From Microbacteriaceae bacterium (GTDB lineage Bacteria > Actinomycetota > Actinomycetes > Actinomycetales > Microbacteriaceae), in contig RDDZ01000071.1 of NCBI GenBank assembly GCA_003852775.1, positions 23,811 through 87,810 of the forward strand: a DNA stretch of 64,000 bases, in the 5' to 3' direction. The notes under the pieces are model-generated. The model had not been told where the DNA came from. It did not search any database and worked only from the letters and a program-made list of their open reading frames with translations. Positions 18,167 through 25,183 of the stretch are shown here, in pieces. Numbering within the stretch: position 1 is the first letter of the stretch; each line of letters starts with the position of its first letter. The position numbers were made by a program, and so were the translations under genes.

Positions 18167-19240
18167 GTGAGGTGGAGCGGGCAGGAGCTGGGCGTCGAGC
18201 GCGACGACGCCCTGCCCGGCCTCGCGCGGCTCAGCAACCTCGTGCGCTCGGTGCAGACCCCCGAGTTCGCCGGGCTCACCTTCCACGAGGTGCTCGCCAA
18301 GTCGGCCCTCAACCACGTGCCGGGCGCCGCGAAGTCCCTCCCGTTCGGCTGGACCATCAACCCCTACCGGGGCTGCAGCCACCAGTGCGTGTTCTGCTTC
18401 GCCCGGCGGACGCACACCTACCTCGACCTCGACGCCGGCCGCGACTTCGACACCCAGATCGTCGTCAAGGTGAACGTCGTCGAGGTGCTCGAGAAGGAGC
18501 TCGCGCGGCCGAGCTGGCAGCGGCCCAACGTCGCGCTCGGCACCAACACCGACCCGTATCAGCGGGCGGAGGGGCGCTACCGCCTCATGCCCGGGATCAT
18601 CGCCGCCCTCGCCGCCGCAGACACGCCCTTCAGCATTCTCACCAAGGGCACGCTGCTGCGTCGCGACATCCCGCTCCTGCAGGCGGCGGCCGAGCGCGTG
18701 CCGGTCGAGACGGCGATGTCGATCGCCATCTACGACGACGAGCTGCAGCACTCGATCGAGACGGGCGCCCCCACCACAGCCGCCCGTCTCGCGACGGTGA
18801 AGGCGGTGCGCGAGGCCGGGCTGCCGTGCGCCGTGTTCCTCATGCCCGTGCTGCCCTACCTCACCGACTCGCGCGAGCACCTCGACCGCGCGCTCGAGCG
18901 GATCGCGGAGGCCGGGGCCACGAGCGTCGCCTACAGCGCCCTGCACCTGCGCCCCGGCGCGAAGGAGTGGTTCGCCGCGTGGCTCGCGCGCACGCATCCC
19001 GAGCTCGTGCCCCGCTACCGTGCGCTGTACGGCGCGGGGGCCTACGCGCCCAAGGAGTACCGCCGGCAGCTCGCGGCCCGCATCCGCCCCCTCATCCGCC
19101 GCCACGGGCTCGACCGGCCGCGCCTCGACCCGTCCACCGGCATCCCCGCGACACGCCCGCGCGGCAGCGCGGGGATGGGAGCGCTTGCATCCGAGCTGAG
19201 CCCGGCGGCCGCGGCCGCGCTGCAGCCCACGCTCTTCTGA
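18167..19240 (+). CDS. Rv2578c-family radical SAM protein
   Basis: The 357-residue protein carries the radical SAM cluster motif C70-x3-C74-x2-C77 in YRGCSHQCVFCFARRTH. It has the family hallmarks LPGLARLSNLVRSVQTPEF near the N-terminus and NTDPYQRAEGRYRLMPGII. It resembles spore photoproduct lyase at low level, and the mycobacterial relative is Rv2578c. No substrate is established to my knowledge, but DNA repair is a plausible role given the LexA box at 18144-18157. GTG 18167 is chosen because MRWSGQ is the usual start of the family and lies at the predicted transcription start; there is no ribosome site upstream. The C-terminal 30 residues are low complexity. Confidence 0.88.
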   Translation: MRWSGQELGVERDDALPGLARLSNLVRSVQTPEFAGLTFHEVLAKSALNHVPGAAKSLPFGWTINPYRGCSHQCVFCFARRTHTYLDLDAGRDFDTQIVVKVNVVEVLEKELARPSWQRPNVALGTNTDPYQRAEGRYRLMPGIIAALAAADTPFSILTKGTLLRRDIPLLQAAAERVPVETAMSIAIYDDELQHSIETGAPTTAARLATVKAVREAGLPCAVFLMPVLPYLTDSREHLDRALERIAEAGATSVAYSALHLRPGAKEWFAAWLARTHPELVPRYRALYGAGAYAPKEYRRQLAARIRPLIRRHGLDRPRLDPSTGIPATRPRGSAGMGALASELSPAAAAALQPTLF

Positions 19241-19310
19241 CGGAATCGGGACACATTTCGGGACGGATCCCCCCGTTCCCCGGGACACCGACGGAGGTAG
19301 GCTCGACGCC

Positions 19311-19994
19311 ATGAACCCGACGCTCAGTGCTGCCCCCGCGCGCGGAGAGGCCGGGGGTGCCGTGGTGCGGCTCGCGATCCTCGACGACCACGAGGTGCTG
19401 CTCGACACCCTGAGTACGTGGATCGAACGCCACGCACCCGATTTCGACGTCGTCCTCGGCGCCGCCAACTGGCTTGAGCTCGTGCAGAGCCCGGCTTTCC
19501 CGACCGATCTCGTCTTCATCGACTTCCAGCTCAAAGAGCCCATCTCGATCGAGGCGCGCGTGCGCACGTGCCGCGCCGCGGGCGCCAAGGTCATCGTGCT
19601 CTCGAGCCTCGACACCCGCGAGGCGCGCGACCGCGCCTTCGCCGCCGGGGCGAGCGAGTTCCTCTCGAAGTCGCTCCCGATGGCGAACGTCATGGCGGCC
19701 GCGCGCCGCGTCATGGGCATGGAGCCGCCGGAGGACCAGGAGGTCGAGCGCGCCACCGCATCCGCCCCCCTCCAGCACCTCAAGCCCAAGCTCAGCCCCG
19801 GCGAGGAGGAGGCGTTCAAGCTCTACGTCTCCGGCCACAGCACCGCCGCCGTCGCCGAGCGCATGAACGTGCAGTACGAGACCGCCAAGACCTACCTGCG
19901 TCGCGTCCGCGAGAAGTACGCGAAGGCGGGTCGGCCGGCCAGCAAGAAGGCAGAGCTGATCCGCCGTGCGGCGGAGGACGGATACCTCGAGTAG
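19311..19994 (+). CDS. LuxR/NarL-type response regulator, orphan
   Basis: The 227-residue protein has a receiver domain (about residues 20-135) with acidic pair D25-D26, the phosphoacceptor D71 in LVFIDFQL, Ser in VLSSLD, and Lys 120 in FLSKSLP. A C-terminal helix-turn-helix follows (LSPGEEEAFKLYVSGHSTAAVAERM, then YETAKTYLRRVREKY), related to LuxR/FixJ effectors. No histidine kinase is nearby. Its stop overlaps the thymidine kinase start by one base (TAGTG), so the two are co-transcribed and probably translationally coupled. The upstream region 19241-19310 contains two CGGGACxxxTTCGGGAC-like repeats that could be its own operator. Target genes are unknown. Confidence 0.88.
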   Translation: MNPTLSAAPARGEAGGAVVRLAILDDHEVLLDTLSTWIERHAPDFDVVLGAANWLELVQSPAFPTDLVFIDFQLKEPISIEARVRTCRAAGAKVIVLSSLDTREARDRAFAAGASEFLSKSLPMANVMAAARRVMGMEPPEDQEVERATASAPLQHLKPKLSPGEEEAFKLYVSGHSTAAVAERMNVQYETAKTYLRRVREKYAKAGRPASKKAELIRRAAEDGYLE

Positions 19995-20659
19995 TGGCGA
20001 AGCTGTACTTCCGTTACGGGGCGATGAACTCCGGCAAGAGCACGGCGCTCCTGCAGGCGGCCTACAACTACGAGGAACGCGGCCACGAGGTGCTGCTCGC
20101 GAAGCCCGCCATCGACTCCAAGGGCGACGACGCGATCGTCTCCCGCCTCGGCGTCGTGCGGCCCGTCGACTTCACGATCGCGCCCGCCGAGGACCTGCTC
20201 GACCGCTTCCAGCGCGAGCGCGCCCGCGCCTTCGAGTCGCGCGGCCGCGACATCAGCTGCCTCCTGTTCGACGAGGCGCAGTTCCTCAGCGAGCAGCAGG
20301 TCGACGACCTGCTGCGCATCGCGATCGAGCAGAACATCCCCGTGCTCGCGTACGGCATCCGCACCGACTTCCAGACGGTCGCCTTCCCCGGAAGCCGCCG
20401 CCTGCTCGAGATCGCGCACTCGCTCGAGGAGCTCAAGACGATCTGCCGGTGCGGCCGCAAGGCCGTGTTCAACGGCCGCAAGGTCGGCGACCGCTTCGTG
20501 TTCGACGGCGACCAGGTCGCGATCGACGGGGTCGCCGTCACCTACGAGTCGCTGTGCGGCGCCTGCTACCTCGAGGAGTCGGGCGGCGTGCTCAACCGCG
20601 GGTGGCGTCCGAAGCTCGAGTTCAGCTACGGGGCGGAGCCGGATCCCGACTTCACCTGA
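19994..20659 (+). CDS. tdk: Thymidine kinase
   Basis: The 221-residue protein is a type II (tetrameric) thymidine kinase that salvages thymidine to dTMP. It has P-loop GAMNSGKST (residues 9-17), the DEAQFL box that contacts Mg and nucleotide, and the lasso region YGIRTDFQ. A zinc site uses CRCGRK near 154 and CGACY near 191. GTG 19994 overlaps the stop of the response regulator. A perfect 13-bp stem terminator follows at 20664, ending the unit. Thymidylate kinase (34585) carries out the next step. Confidence 0.95.
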   Translation: MAKLYFRYGAMNSGKSTALLQAAYNYEERGHEVLLAKPAIDSKGDDAIVSRLGVVRPVDFTIAPAEDLLDRFQRERARAFESRGRDISCLLFDEAQFLSEQQVDDLLRIAIEQNIPVLAYGIRTDFQTVAFPGSRRLLEIAHSLEELKTICRCGRKAVFNGRKVGDRFVFDGDQVAIDGVAVTYESLCGACYLEESGGVLNRGWRPKLEFSYGAEPDPDFT

Positions 20660-20663
20660 CGTG

Positions 20664-20693
20664 CGAAAGGGCCGCCCGAAGGCGGCCCTTTCG
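20664..20693. terminator. Intrinsic terminator after tdk, shared with tRNA-Pro
   Basis: A perfect 13-bp stem, CGAAAGGGCCGCC with GGCGGCCCTTTCG, encloses a CGAA tetraloop. Short A and T runs flank both sides, so it can work for tdk and for the opposing tRNA. Confidence 0.85.
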
Positions 20694-20696
20694 TGT

Positions 20697-20773
20697 TGGT
20701 CGGGGTAACAGGATTTGAACCTGCGGCCTCGTCGTCCCGAACGACGCGCGCTACCAAGCTGCGCCATACCCCG
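20697..20773 (-). tRNA. tRNA-Pro (anticodon CGG)
   Basis: Read from 20773, CGGGGTA pairs with TACCCCG. The D arm is GCGC...GCGC. The anticodon arm is CGTCG TT CGG GA CGACG with anticodon CGG for CCG. The T-arm contains GTTCAAATC. Discriminator A and an encoded CCA end at 20697. Confidence 0.96.
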
Positions 20774-20820
20774 GTGCTGCATGCGGCAACCTGTCAAGGA
20801 TAGCCGATTTCGCGCGGAGG

Positions 20821-21780
20821 TCAGTCCACCTTCACGGGGGTGAGGGTGATCACGACGGCCTCCGGCGGGCACGCGAACCGCACGGGCGCGTAGATCGACG
20901 TGCCGAGCCCCGCCGACACCTCGAGGAACGAGCTGCGCGCGCCCGCCCGCCAGACCGAGAGACCCTGCGCCTGCTCCGGCGGGATGTCGCAGTTGGTGAC
21001 GAGGGCGGGACGGCCCGGGATGCGCACCTGGCCGCCGTGGGTGTGCCCCGCGAAGACGAGGTCGGCGCCGTGGCTCGCGAAGGCGTCGAGCACGCGACGG
21101 TAGGGAGCGTGGGTCGCCGCGAGGGTGAGCACCTGCCGCGCCTGGGGGGTCGACCACTCGACCTCCTCGCGCATCCGCTCGACCATGCCGGGGAGCTCGC
21201 CGAGGCGATCCCAGCCGATGTGCGCGTCGCCCGTGCCGATGAGCTCGATGCGGGTCCCCTTGAGCTCGACGGCCCGCACCGCGTTGTTGAGGTCGAACCA
21301 GCCGAGCTCCTCGGTGAGGAACGCGTCGAGCGCGGCGGTGTCGAGCTCCGGGGCGCGCTTGCCCTTACGGGACGAGCTCTCGAAGAAGTAGCCGAACGGG
21401 TTCTTCAGAACCGGTCCGAAGTAGTCGTTCGAGCCGTGCACGAACAGGCCCGCGGCCCCCTCGAACACCTCGAGCGCGCGCCGCACGCCCGAGATCCCGT
21501 CCTCGTGGCCCAGCATGTCGCCCGTGTCGATCACGAGGTCGGGCTCGTAGACGGCGAGCGAGCGCACGAACTCCTGCTTCGCGCGCTGCCAGGGCGCCAT
21601 GTGCAGGTCGCTCAGGTGGAGGATCGTGATCGGCCGGGCGTCCGGCTCGAGCACGGGCAGCGTCTCGTGGCGCACCGTGAAGCGGTTGCGTTCGACGGCC
21701 GCGCCCCACGCGAACGCCGCGAGACCCGCGGCGGCCGTCGCGCCGAGCGCGCCGGCGACCGCGCGTCCCGCCGACGTCAT
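20821..21780 (-). CDS. Membrane-anchored metallophosphoesterase (YkuE/calcineurin-like)
   Basis: The 319-residue protein has an N-terminal hydrophobic segment (about residues 8-27) and a calcineurin-like metallophosphoesterase domain. Motifs are LSDLHMAP (55-62), DTGDMLGHED, a GSNDY variant of GNHD, THAPYRRV and GHTHGGQVRIPG. Related proteins cleave phosphodiesters or lipid-linked pyrophosphates on the outer side of the membrane. The substrate here is unknown. ATG 21780 overlaps the stop of the penicillin-binding protein by four bases (ATGA), so translation is coupled and a role in envelope assembly is likely. The pair is widely conserved in actinobacteria. Confidence 0.93.
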   Translation of the reverse strand: MTSAGRAVAGALGATAAAGLAAFAWGAAVERNRFTVRHETLPVLEPDARPITILHLSDLHMAPWQRAKQEFVRSLAVYEPDLVIDTGDMLGHEDGISGVRRALEVFEGAAGLFVHGSNDYFGPVLKNPFGYFFESSSRKGKRAPELDTAALDAFLTEELGWFDLNNAVRAVELKGTRIELIGTGDAHIGWDRLGELPGMVERMREEVEWSTPQARQVLTLAATHAPYRRVLDAFASHGADLVFAGHTHGGQVRIPGRPALVTNCDIPPEQAQGLSVWRAGARSSFLEVSAGLGTSIYAPVRFACPPEAVVITLTPVKVD

Positions 21781-24344
21781 GGGCAGCTGTTCTTCCTGAC
21801 CGTGAGCGTCACCTGGATGCCCTTGTTCACGACGGATCCCGCCGCGGGGTCCTGGGCCACCACCTTGTCGAGGGTGCCCGGCGGATCACCGGGTTGGGCC
21901 TCCACGCAGCCCGGCGTCACGTTCATGAAGCCCTCCTCCTCGAGCGCGCTCTTGGCGTCGTTGTAGTTCTGGTTCGGTGTGACGACGTCCGGCACCGGCG
22001 CGGCCTGCCCGTTGCTGCGGAAGACCTTCACGGCCGTCCCCTTCGGCACCTGCGAGCCCGCGGGCGGGTCGGTCGCGACGACCGTGCCGACCGGGAGGTC
22101 GGAGTCCATCTCGCCGCCGTCCTCGAAGGAGAGGTTCGCGAGCTCGATGGCCGACTTCGCCTGCTCGGGGGTGAGGCCGAGCACGTCGGGCACGTTCACC
22201 TGCACGCCCTTGAGGAGGGCGGGGTCGGGAGCGGCGAACGCGCCACCCGGGAAGTAGGTGTCGAGCTTCAGCACGTAGGGCTTGAAGATGCGGTGACGCA
22301 GCACGGCCGCCTGGATGCCGCCCACGTTGATACGACGCAGGTTCTGCTTGCCCTCGATGTTGCCGACCCACACGGCGGTCGAGACCTGCGGCGAGGAGCC
22401 GACCATCCACGTGTGGCGGGCCTCGTCGGTGGTACCCGTCTTGCCCATGTAGGGCGTGCCGTCACGCGGGTTCGATGCGGCGGCGGTACCCGACATCACG
22501 GACTGCATCGCGTGGGTGGCGGTGTCGGCGACGGCCGGAGTCACGAGCGACTGGCCGCACTCTGGCGCCTGGCCGCCGATCGACTCGCCGCTCGAGTCGA
22601 TGATGTCGTCGACGATGATCGGCTTGCAGTAGACGCCGTGGTTGGCGATCGCGGCGTACGCGGCCGCCTGCGTCAGCGGGGCGATGTTGTTCTCGCAGCC
22701 ACCGATCGAGCAGGAGGGCAGCGTCGCGAGATCCGAGCCGTCGGCCTTGCCGTCGGCGCGGTGCACGCCGATCGAGGCCGCGAGCTTCGCGATGTCGCAC
22801 TGGTCGACCTCCATCGCCATCTGCACGAAGACGGAGTTGACCGAGCCCGCGGTACCGCGTGTCACGTTGTAGAGACCGGACTCGCCGGCGTCGTTGCGGA
22901 ACTTGAAGTCGGATCCGCCGTGCGGGCCGCCGCAGGTGTCCTGGAACTTGGCCATCGGCACCTGCCGGACGCTCGCGTTGAAGGTCTCGTTGAGGCCGTG
23001 GCCCGCGTTGAGGAAGGCGAGGAGCACGTACGGCTTGTAGGTCGAACCGGGCTGGAAGCCCTTCGAGGCGCCGTGGGTGGCGTCGGCCGTGAGGTTGACG
23101 GCGGTGGTCGTGAGCGGGTCGCCCATGCCGGTGTCGTCGAACACCTTGTTCTGGGCCATGGTGATGATGCGACCCGTGCCGAGCTGGACGCTCGCGACCG
23201 CGGCGCCGAGCTTGAAGCGCGACTCCTCGGCGGGCGCGTACTGCTGCGCGAGCGAGACGGCCGTCGCCTGGGTGTCGGGGTTGATCGAGAGCACGAGCGT
23301 GAGGCCGCCCTGGCGCCAGCGCTCGAGCTGCTCGTCGCGGGTGCTGCCGAGCGACGACACCTCGCCGTTGAGCACGCTCTTGAGCGCGTAGTCGCAGGGG
23401 AGGCGGTACTCGACGGCCGCGACGGCGCAGCCGGACTTCGGCGGGTTCGAGCTGACCGTGGTCTCATCGACCGGGGTCGCGAGCGCCTCCTCGTACTGCG
23501 CCTTGTCGAGGTGGCCCTGCGTGTACATCCAGCCGAGGATGACGTTGCGGCGCTTCTCGTTGCGCTCGTAGTTCTCGGGGTAGATGAGGGTGTTCTTGAC
23601 CGGGTTCTGCACGATCGCGATGAGGCTCGCCGCCTGGGCGGGCGTGACATCCTTCGCGGACGTGCCGAAGAAGCGCTGCGCGCCGGCCTCGACGCCGTAG
23701 GTGTTCGAGCCCATGCCGACGATGTTGAGGTAGGCGGCGAGGATCTCGTCCTTGGAGTACTTCTTCTCCATGCCGATCGCGAGCTTCATCTCGCGCAGCT
23801 TGCGGTTGAGGTCGGGGTAGGTCGCGGCCTCGATGGCCTCCTTGCGCTCCTCCTCCGAGTACTCGAGGTTGTTGACGGCGCGGAGCACGAGGATGTTGCG
23901 CACGAGCTGCATCGTGAGCGTCGAGGCGCCCGAGGCGCTCGTGCCCGTGGCCTGTCCGATCGCGGCGCGGATGAGCGACGGCATGTCGACTCCGCCGTGC
24001 TCGTAGAAGCGGCGGTCCTCGCCGTCGATCGCGGCCCAGCGGAGGTCGTCGTCGATCTGGTCGAGGGTGACCTCCTCGCGGTTCTGGTCGAACCAGGTGG
24101 CCACGGGGACGATGTTGCCCTCGACGTCGCGCACGGCGATCGTGTTGCGCTCGTGCTGCTTGTCGATCGTGATGTAGTCCGGCATCTCCTGGAAGACGGA
24201 GATGGAGTTGTTCGCGGTCATGCCGGTGACGGCGATGGCCGGAGCCACCATGACGGTCACCAGAAGGCCTGCGATCGCGCTGAAGCCGAGCAGGCCGGCG
24301 CCGGCGCCGAGCAGACTCCTAGCCGAGGATCCTTGAGCGGGCAT
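21777..24344 (-). CDS. Bifunctional class A penicillin-binding protein with PASTA domains
   Basis: This 855-residue protein polymerises and cross-links peptidoglycan. A membrane segment lies at about residues 11-38. The GT51 glycosyltransferase has catalytic Glu in DGEDRRFYEHGGVD (about 118-131) and GASTLTMQLVRN. The transpeptidase has SxxK in QPGSTYKPY (about 435), SVN in GSVNSVF, and KTGTTDEA. Two PASTA domains end the chain (VPDVLGLTPEQAKSAIE and VPDVVTPNQNYNDAKSALEEE), which bind muropeptides or beta-lactams. ATG 24344 (MPAQGSSARS) fits the expected short cytoplasmic tail better than an upstream start that would run into the divergent gene. The metallophosphoesterase follows with a four-base overlap. 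Confidence 0.96.
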   Translation of the reverse strand: MPAQGSSARSLLGAGAGLLGFSAIAGLLVTVMVAPAIAVTGMTANNSISVFQEMPDYITIDKQHERNTIAVRDVEGNIVPVATWFDQNREEVTLDQIDDDLRWAAIDGEDRRFYEHGGVDMPSLIRAAIGQATGTSASGASTLTMQLVRNILVLRAVNNLEYSEEERKEAIEAATYPDLNRKLREMKLAIGMEKKYSKDEILAAYLNIVGMGSNTYGVEAGAQRFFGTSAKDVTPAQAASLIAIVQNPVKNTLIYPENYERNEKRRNVILGWMYTQGHLDKAQYEEALATPVDETTVSSNPPKSGCAVAAVEYRLPCDYALKSVLNGEVSSLGSTRDEQLERWRQGGLTLVLSINPDTQATAVSLAQQYAPAEESRFKLGAAVASVQLGTGRIITMAQNKVFDDTGMGDPLTTTAVNLTADATHGASKGFQPGSTYKPYVLLAFLNAGHGLNETFNASVRQVPMAKFQDTCGGPHGGSDFKFRNDAGESGLYNVTRGTAGSVNSVFVQMAMEVDQCDIAKLAASIGVHRADGKADGSDLATLPSCSIGGCENNIAPLTQAAAYAAIANHGVYCKPIIVDDIIDSSGESIGGQAPECGQSLVTPAVADTATHAMQSVMSGTAAASNPRDGTPYMGKTGTTDEARHTWMVGSSPQVSTAVWVGNIEGKQNLRRINVGGIQAAVLRHRIFKPYVLKLDTYFPGGAFAAPDPALLKGVQVNVPDVLGLTPEQAKSAIELANLSFEDGGEMDSDLPVGTVVATDPPAGSQVPKGTAVKVFRSNGQAAPVPDVVTPNQNYNDAKSALEEEGFMNVTPGCVEAQPGDPPGTLDKVVAQDPAAGSVVNKGIQVTLTVRKNSCP

Positions 24345-24348
24345 AGGG

Positions 24349-24384
24349 TTCAGGGTACGGGAGAAGTCCTTCCCGATACCTGAA
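24349..24384. promoter_or_regulatory. Inverted repeat in the divergent PBP/DUF4177 promoter
   Basis: TTCAGGGTACGGGA (24349) and TTCCCGATACCTGAA (24370) form an interrupted dyad with three mismatches, centred between the two divergent genes, which start at 24344 and 24399. Either symmetric promoter elements or an operator are possible. Confidence 0.45.
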
Positions 24385-24398
24385 CGGAAGCCCGAAAA

Positions 24399-24563
24399 GT
24401 GCCCACCTGGGAATACGTGACCACACCCTTGCTCATCCACAACACGACCGCCATCCTCAACAACTGGGGTTCCCAGGGATGGGAGCTCGTGCAGATCGTG
24501 ACCGGACCGGAGGGCGGCCTCGTCGCCTACATGAAGCGTCCCGTCGAAGGAGGTGACGCCTGA
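24399..24563 (+). CDS. DUF4177-type small protein
   Basis: The 54-residue protein from GTG 24399 (MPTWEYVTTPLLIHN...) has the DUF4177 pattern: a first strand with WEYVT, then LNNWGSQGWELVQIV with the conserved GxxGWEL core, and a last strand LVAYMKRP. Its function is unknown. It overlaps the RidA start by one base (TGATG) and contains that gene's GGAGG ribosome site, so the two are coupled. DUF4177 next to ridA and a class A PBP is a recurring actinobacterial arrangement as far as I recall. Confidence 0.85.
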   Translation: MPTWEYVTTPLLIHNTTAILNNWGSQGWELVQIVTGPEGGLVAYMKRPVEGGDA

Positions 24564-25021
24564 TGAGCGTCGCAGACCGTCTCGCGGAGCTGGGTCTCGC
24601 CCTCCCGCCCGTCGTGCCGCCCGTCGCCGCCTACGTGCCGGCGCAGATCAGCGGCAACCTCGTCTACACGGCGGGCCAGCTGCCCATGATCGGCGGCGTC
24701 CTGCCCGCGACCGGCAAGGTCGGCGCGGAGGTCGGAGCGGAGGAGGCGAAGGAGTTCGCCCGCGTGTGCGCCCTCAACGCGCTCGCCGCGGCCGAGAGCG
24801 TCATCGGGTCGCTCGACCGCGTGACGAAGGTCGTCAAGGTCGTCGGCTTCGTCGCATCCGCTCCCGACTTCACGAGCCAGCCCGGCGTCGTCAACGGCGC
24901 ATCCGAGCTGCTCGGCGAGATCTTCGGCGAGGCCGGCAAGCACGCCCGCTCGGCGGTGGGCGTCGCGGTGCTCCCGCTCGACGCGCCCGTCGAGGTGGAG
25001 CTGATCCTCGAGTTCGCCTGA
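24563..25021 (+). CDS. RidA-family reactive enamine/imine deaminase
   Basis: The 152-residue protein belongs to the YjgF/YER057c/UK114 group, in the longer YjgH-like branch. RidA trimers hydrolyse reactive 2-aminoacrylate and related imines made by PLP enzymes. The features are the N-terminal strand (YVPAQISGNLVYTAGQLPM, about 30-48), then GVLPATGKVGAE, the middle helix EFARVCALNALAAAESVIGSLDRV, and the C-terminal HARSAVGVAVLPLDAPVEVE. The conserved Arg and Glu of the active site are represented by R in HARSA and E in VELILEF. ATG 24563 has AAGGAGG nine bases upstream, inside the preceding small gene. A large hairpin terminator follows. Confidence 0.9.
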   Translation: MSVADRLAELGLALPPVVPPVAAYVPAQISGNLVYTAGQLPMIGGVLPATGKVGAEVGAEEAKEFARVCALNALAAAESVIGSLDRVTKVVKVVGFVASAPDFTSQPGVVNGASELLGEIFGEAGKHARSAVGVAVLPLDAPVEVELILEFA

Positions 25022-25039
25022 GTACTGCCCCGGCGCTTC

Positions 25040-25106
25040 GAAGGGGGCGGCATCCCCTCCCGATCCATGAGACAGGAATGTCTCGGGAGGGGACGCCGCC
25101 CCCTTC
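25040..25106 (+). terminator. Long hairpin terminator after ridA
   Basis: GAAGGGGGCGGC then TCCCCTCCCGA pair with TCGGGAGGGGA then GCCGCCCCCTTC with one mismatch, giving a stem of over 20 bp around a 17-base loop. TTC and TTCG follow. Confidence 0.8.
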
Positions 25107-25135
25107 TTCGCTTGTGTCAGATCGGCGCGATCCCC

Positions 25136-25176
25136 GCTGGTTGAGTAGCGCGCGGAGCGCGCGTGTCGAAACCAGC
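25136..25176. repeat. Dispersed 41-bp REP-like palindrome, copy A
   Basis: The outer arms GCTGGTT and AACCAGC enclose inner arms GCGCGC/GCGCGC. The conserved parts GCTGGTTGAGTAGC and GTGTCGAAACCAGC reappear in reverse at 55725-55765, also 41 bp, and degenerately at 55778-55819. The inner stem differs but keeps pairing. It lies between ridA and the convergent acetyl-CoA synthetase. Confidence 0.8.
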
Positions 25177-25183
25177 CCCCGCG

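Noticed and set aside
21894..24383. An 829-codon open frame antisense to the penicillin-binding protein
   Set aside because: The plus-strand frame is a compositional shadow; the minus strand has all PBP motifs.
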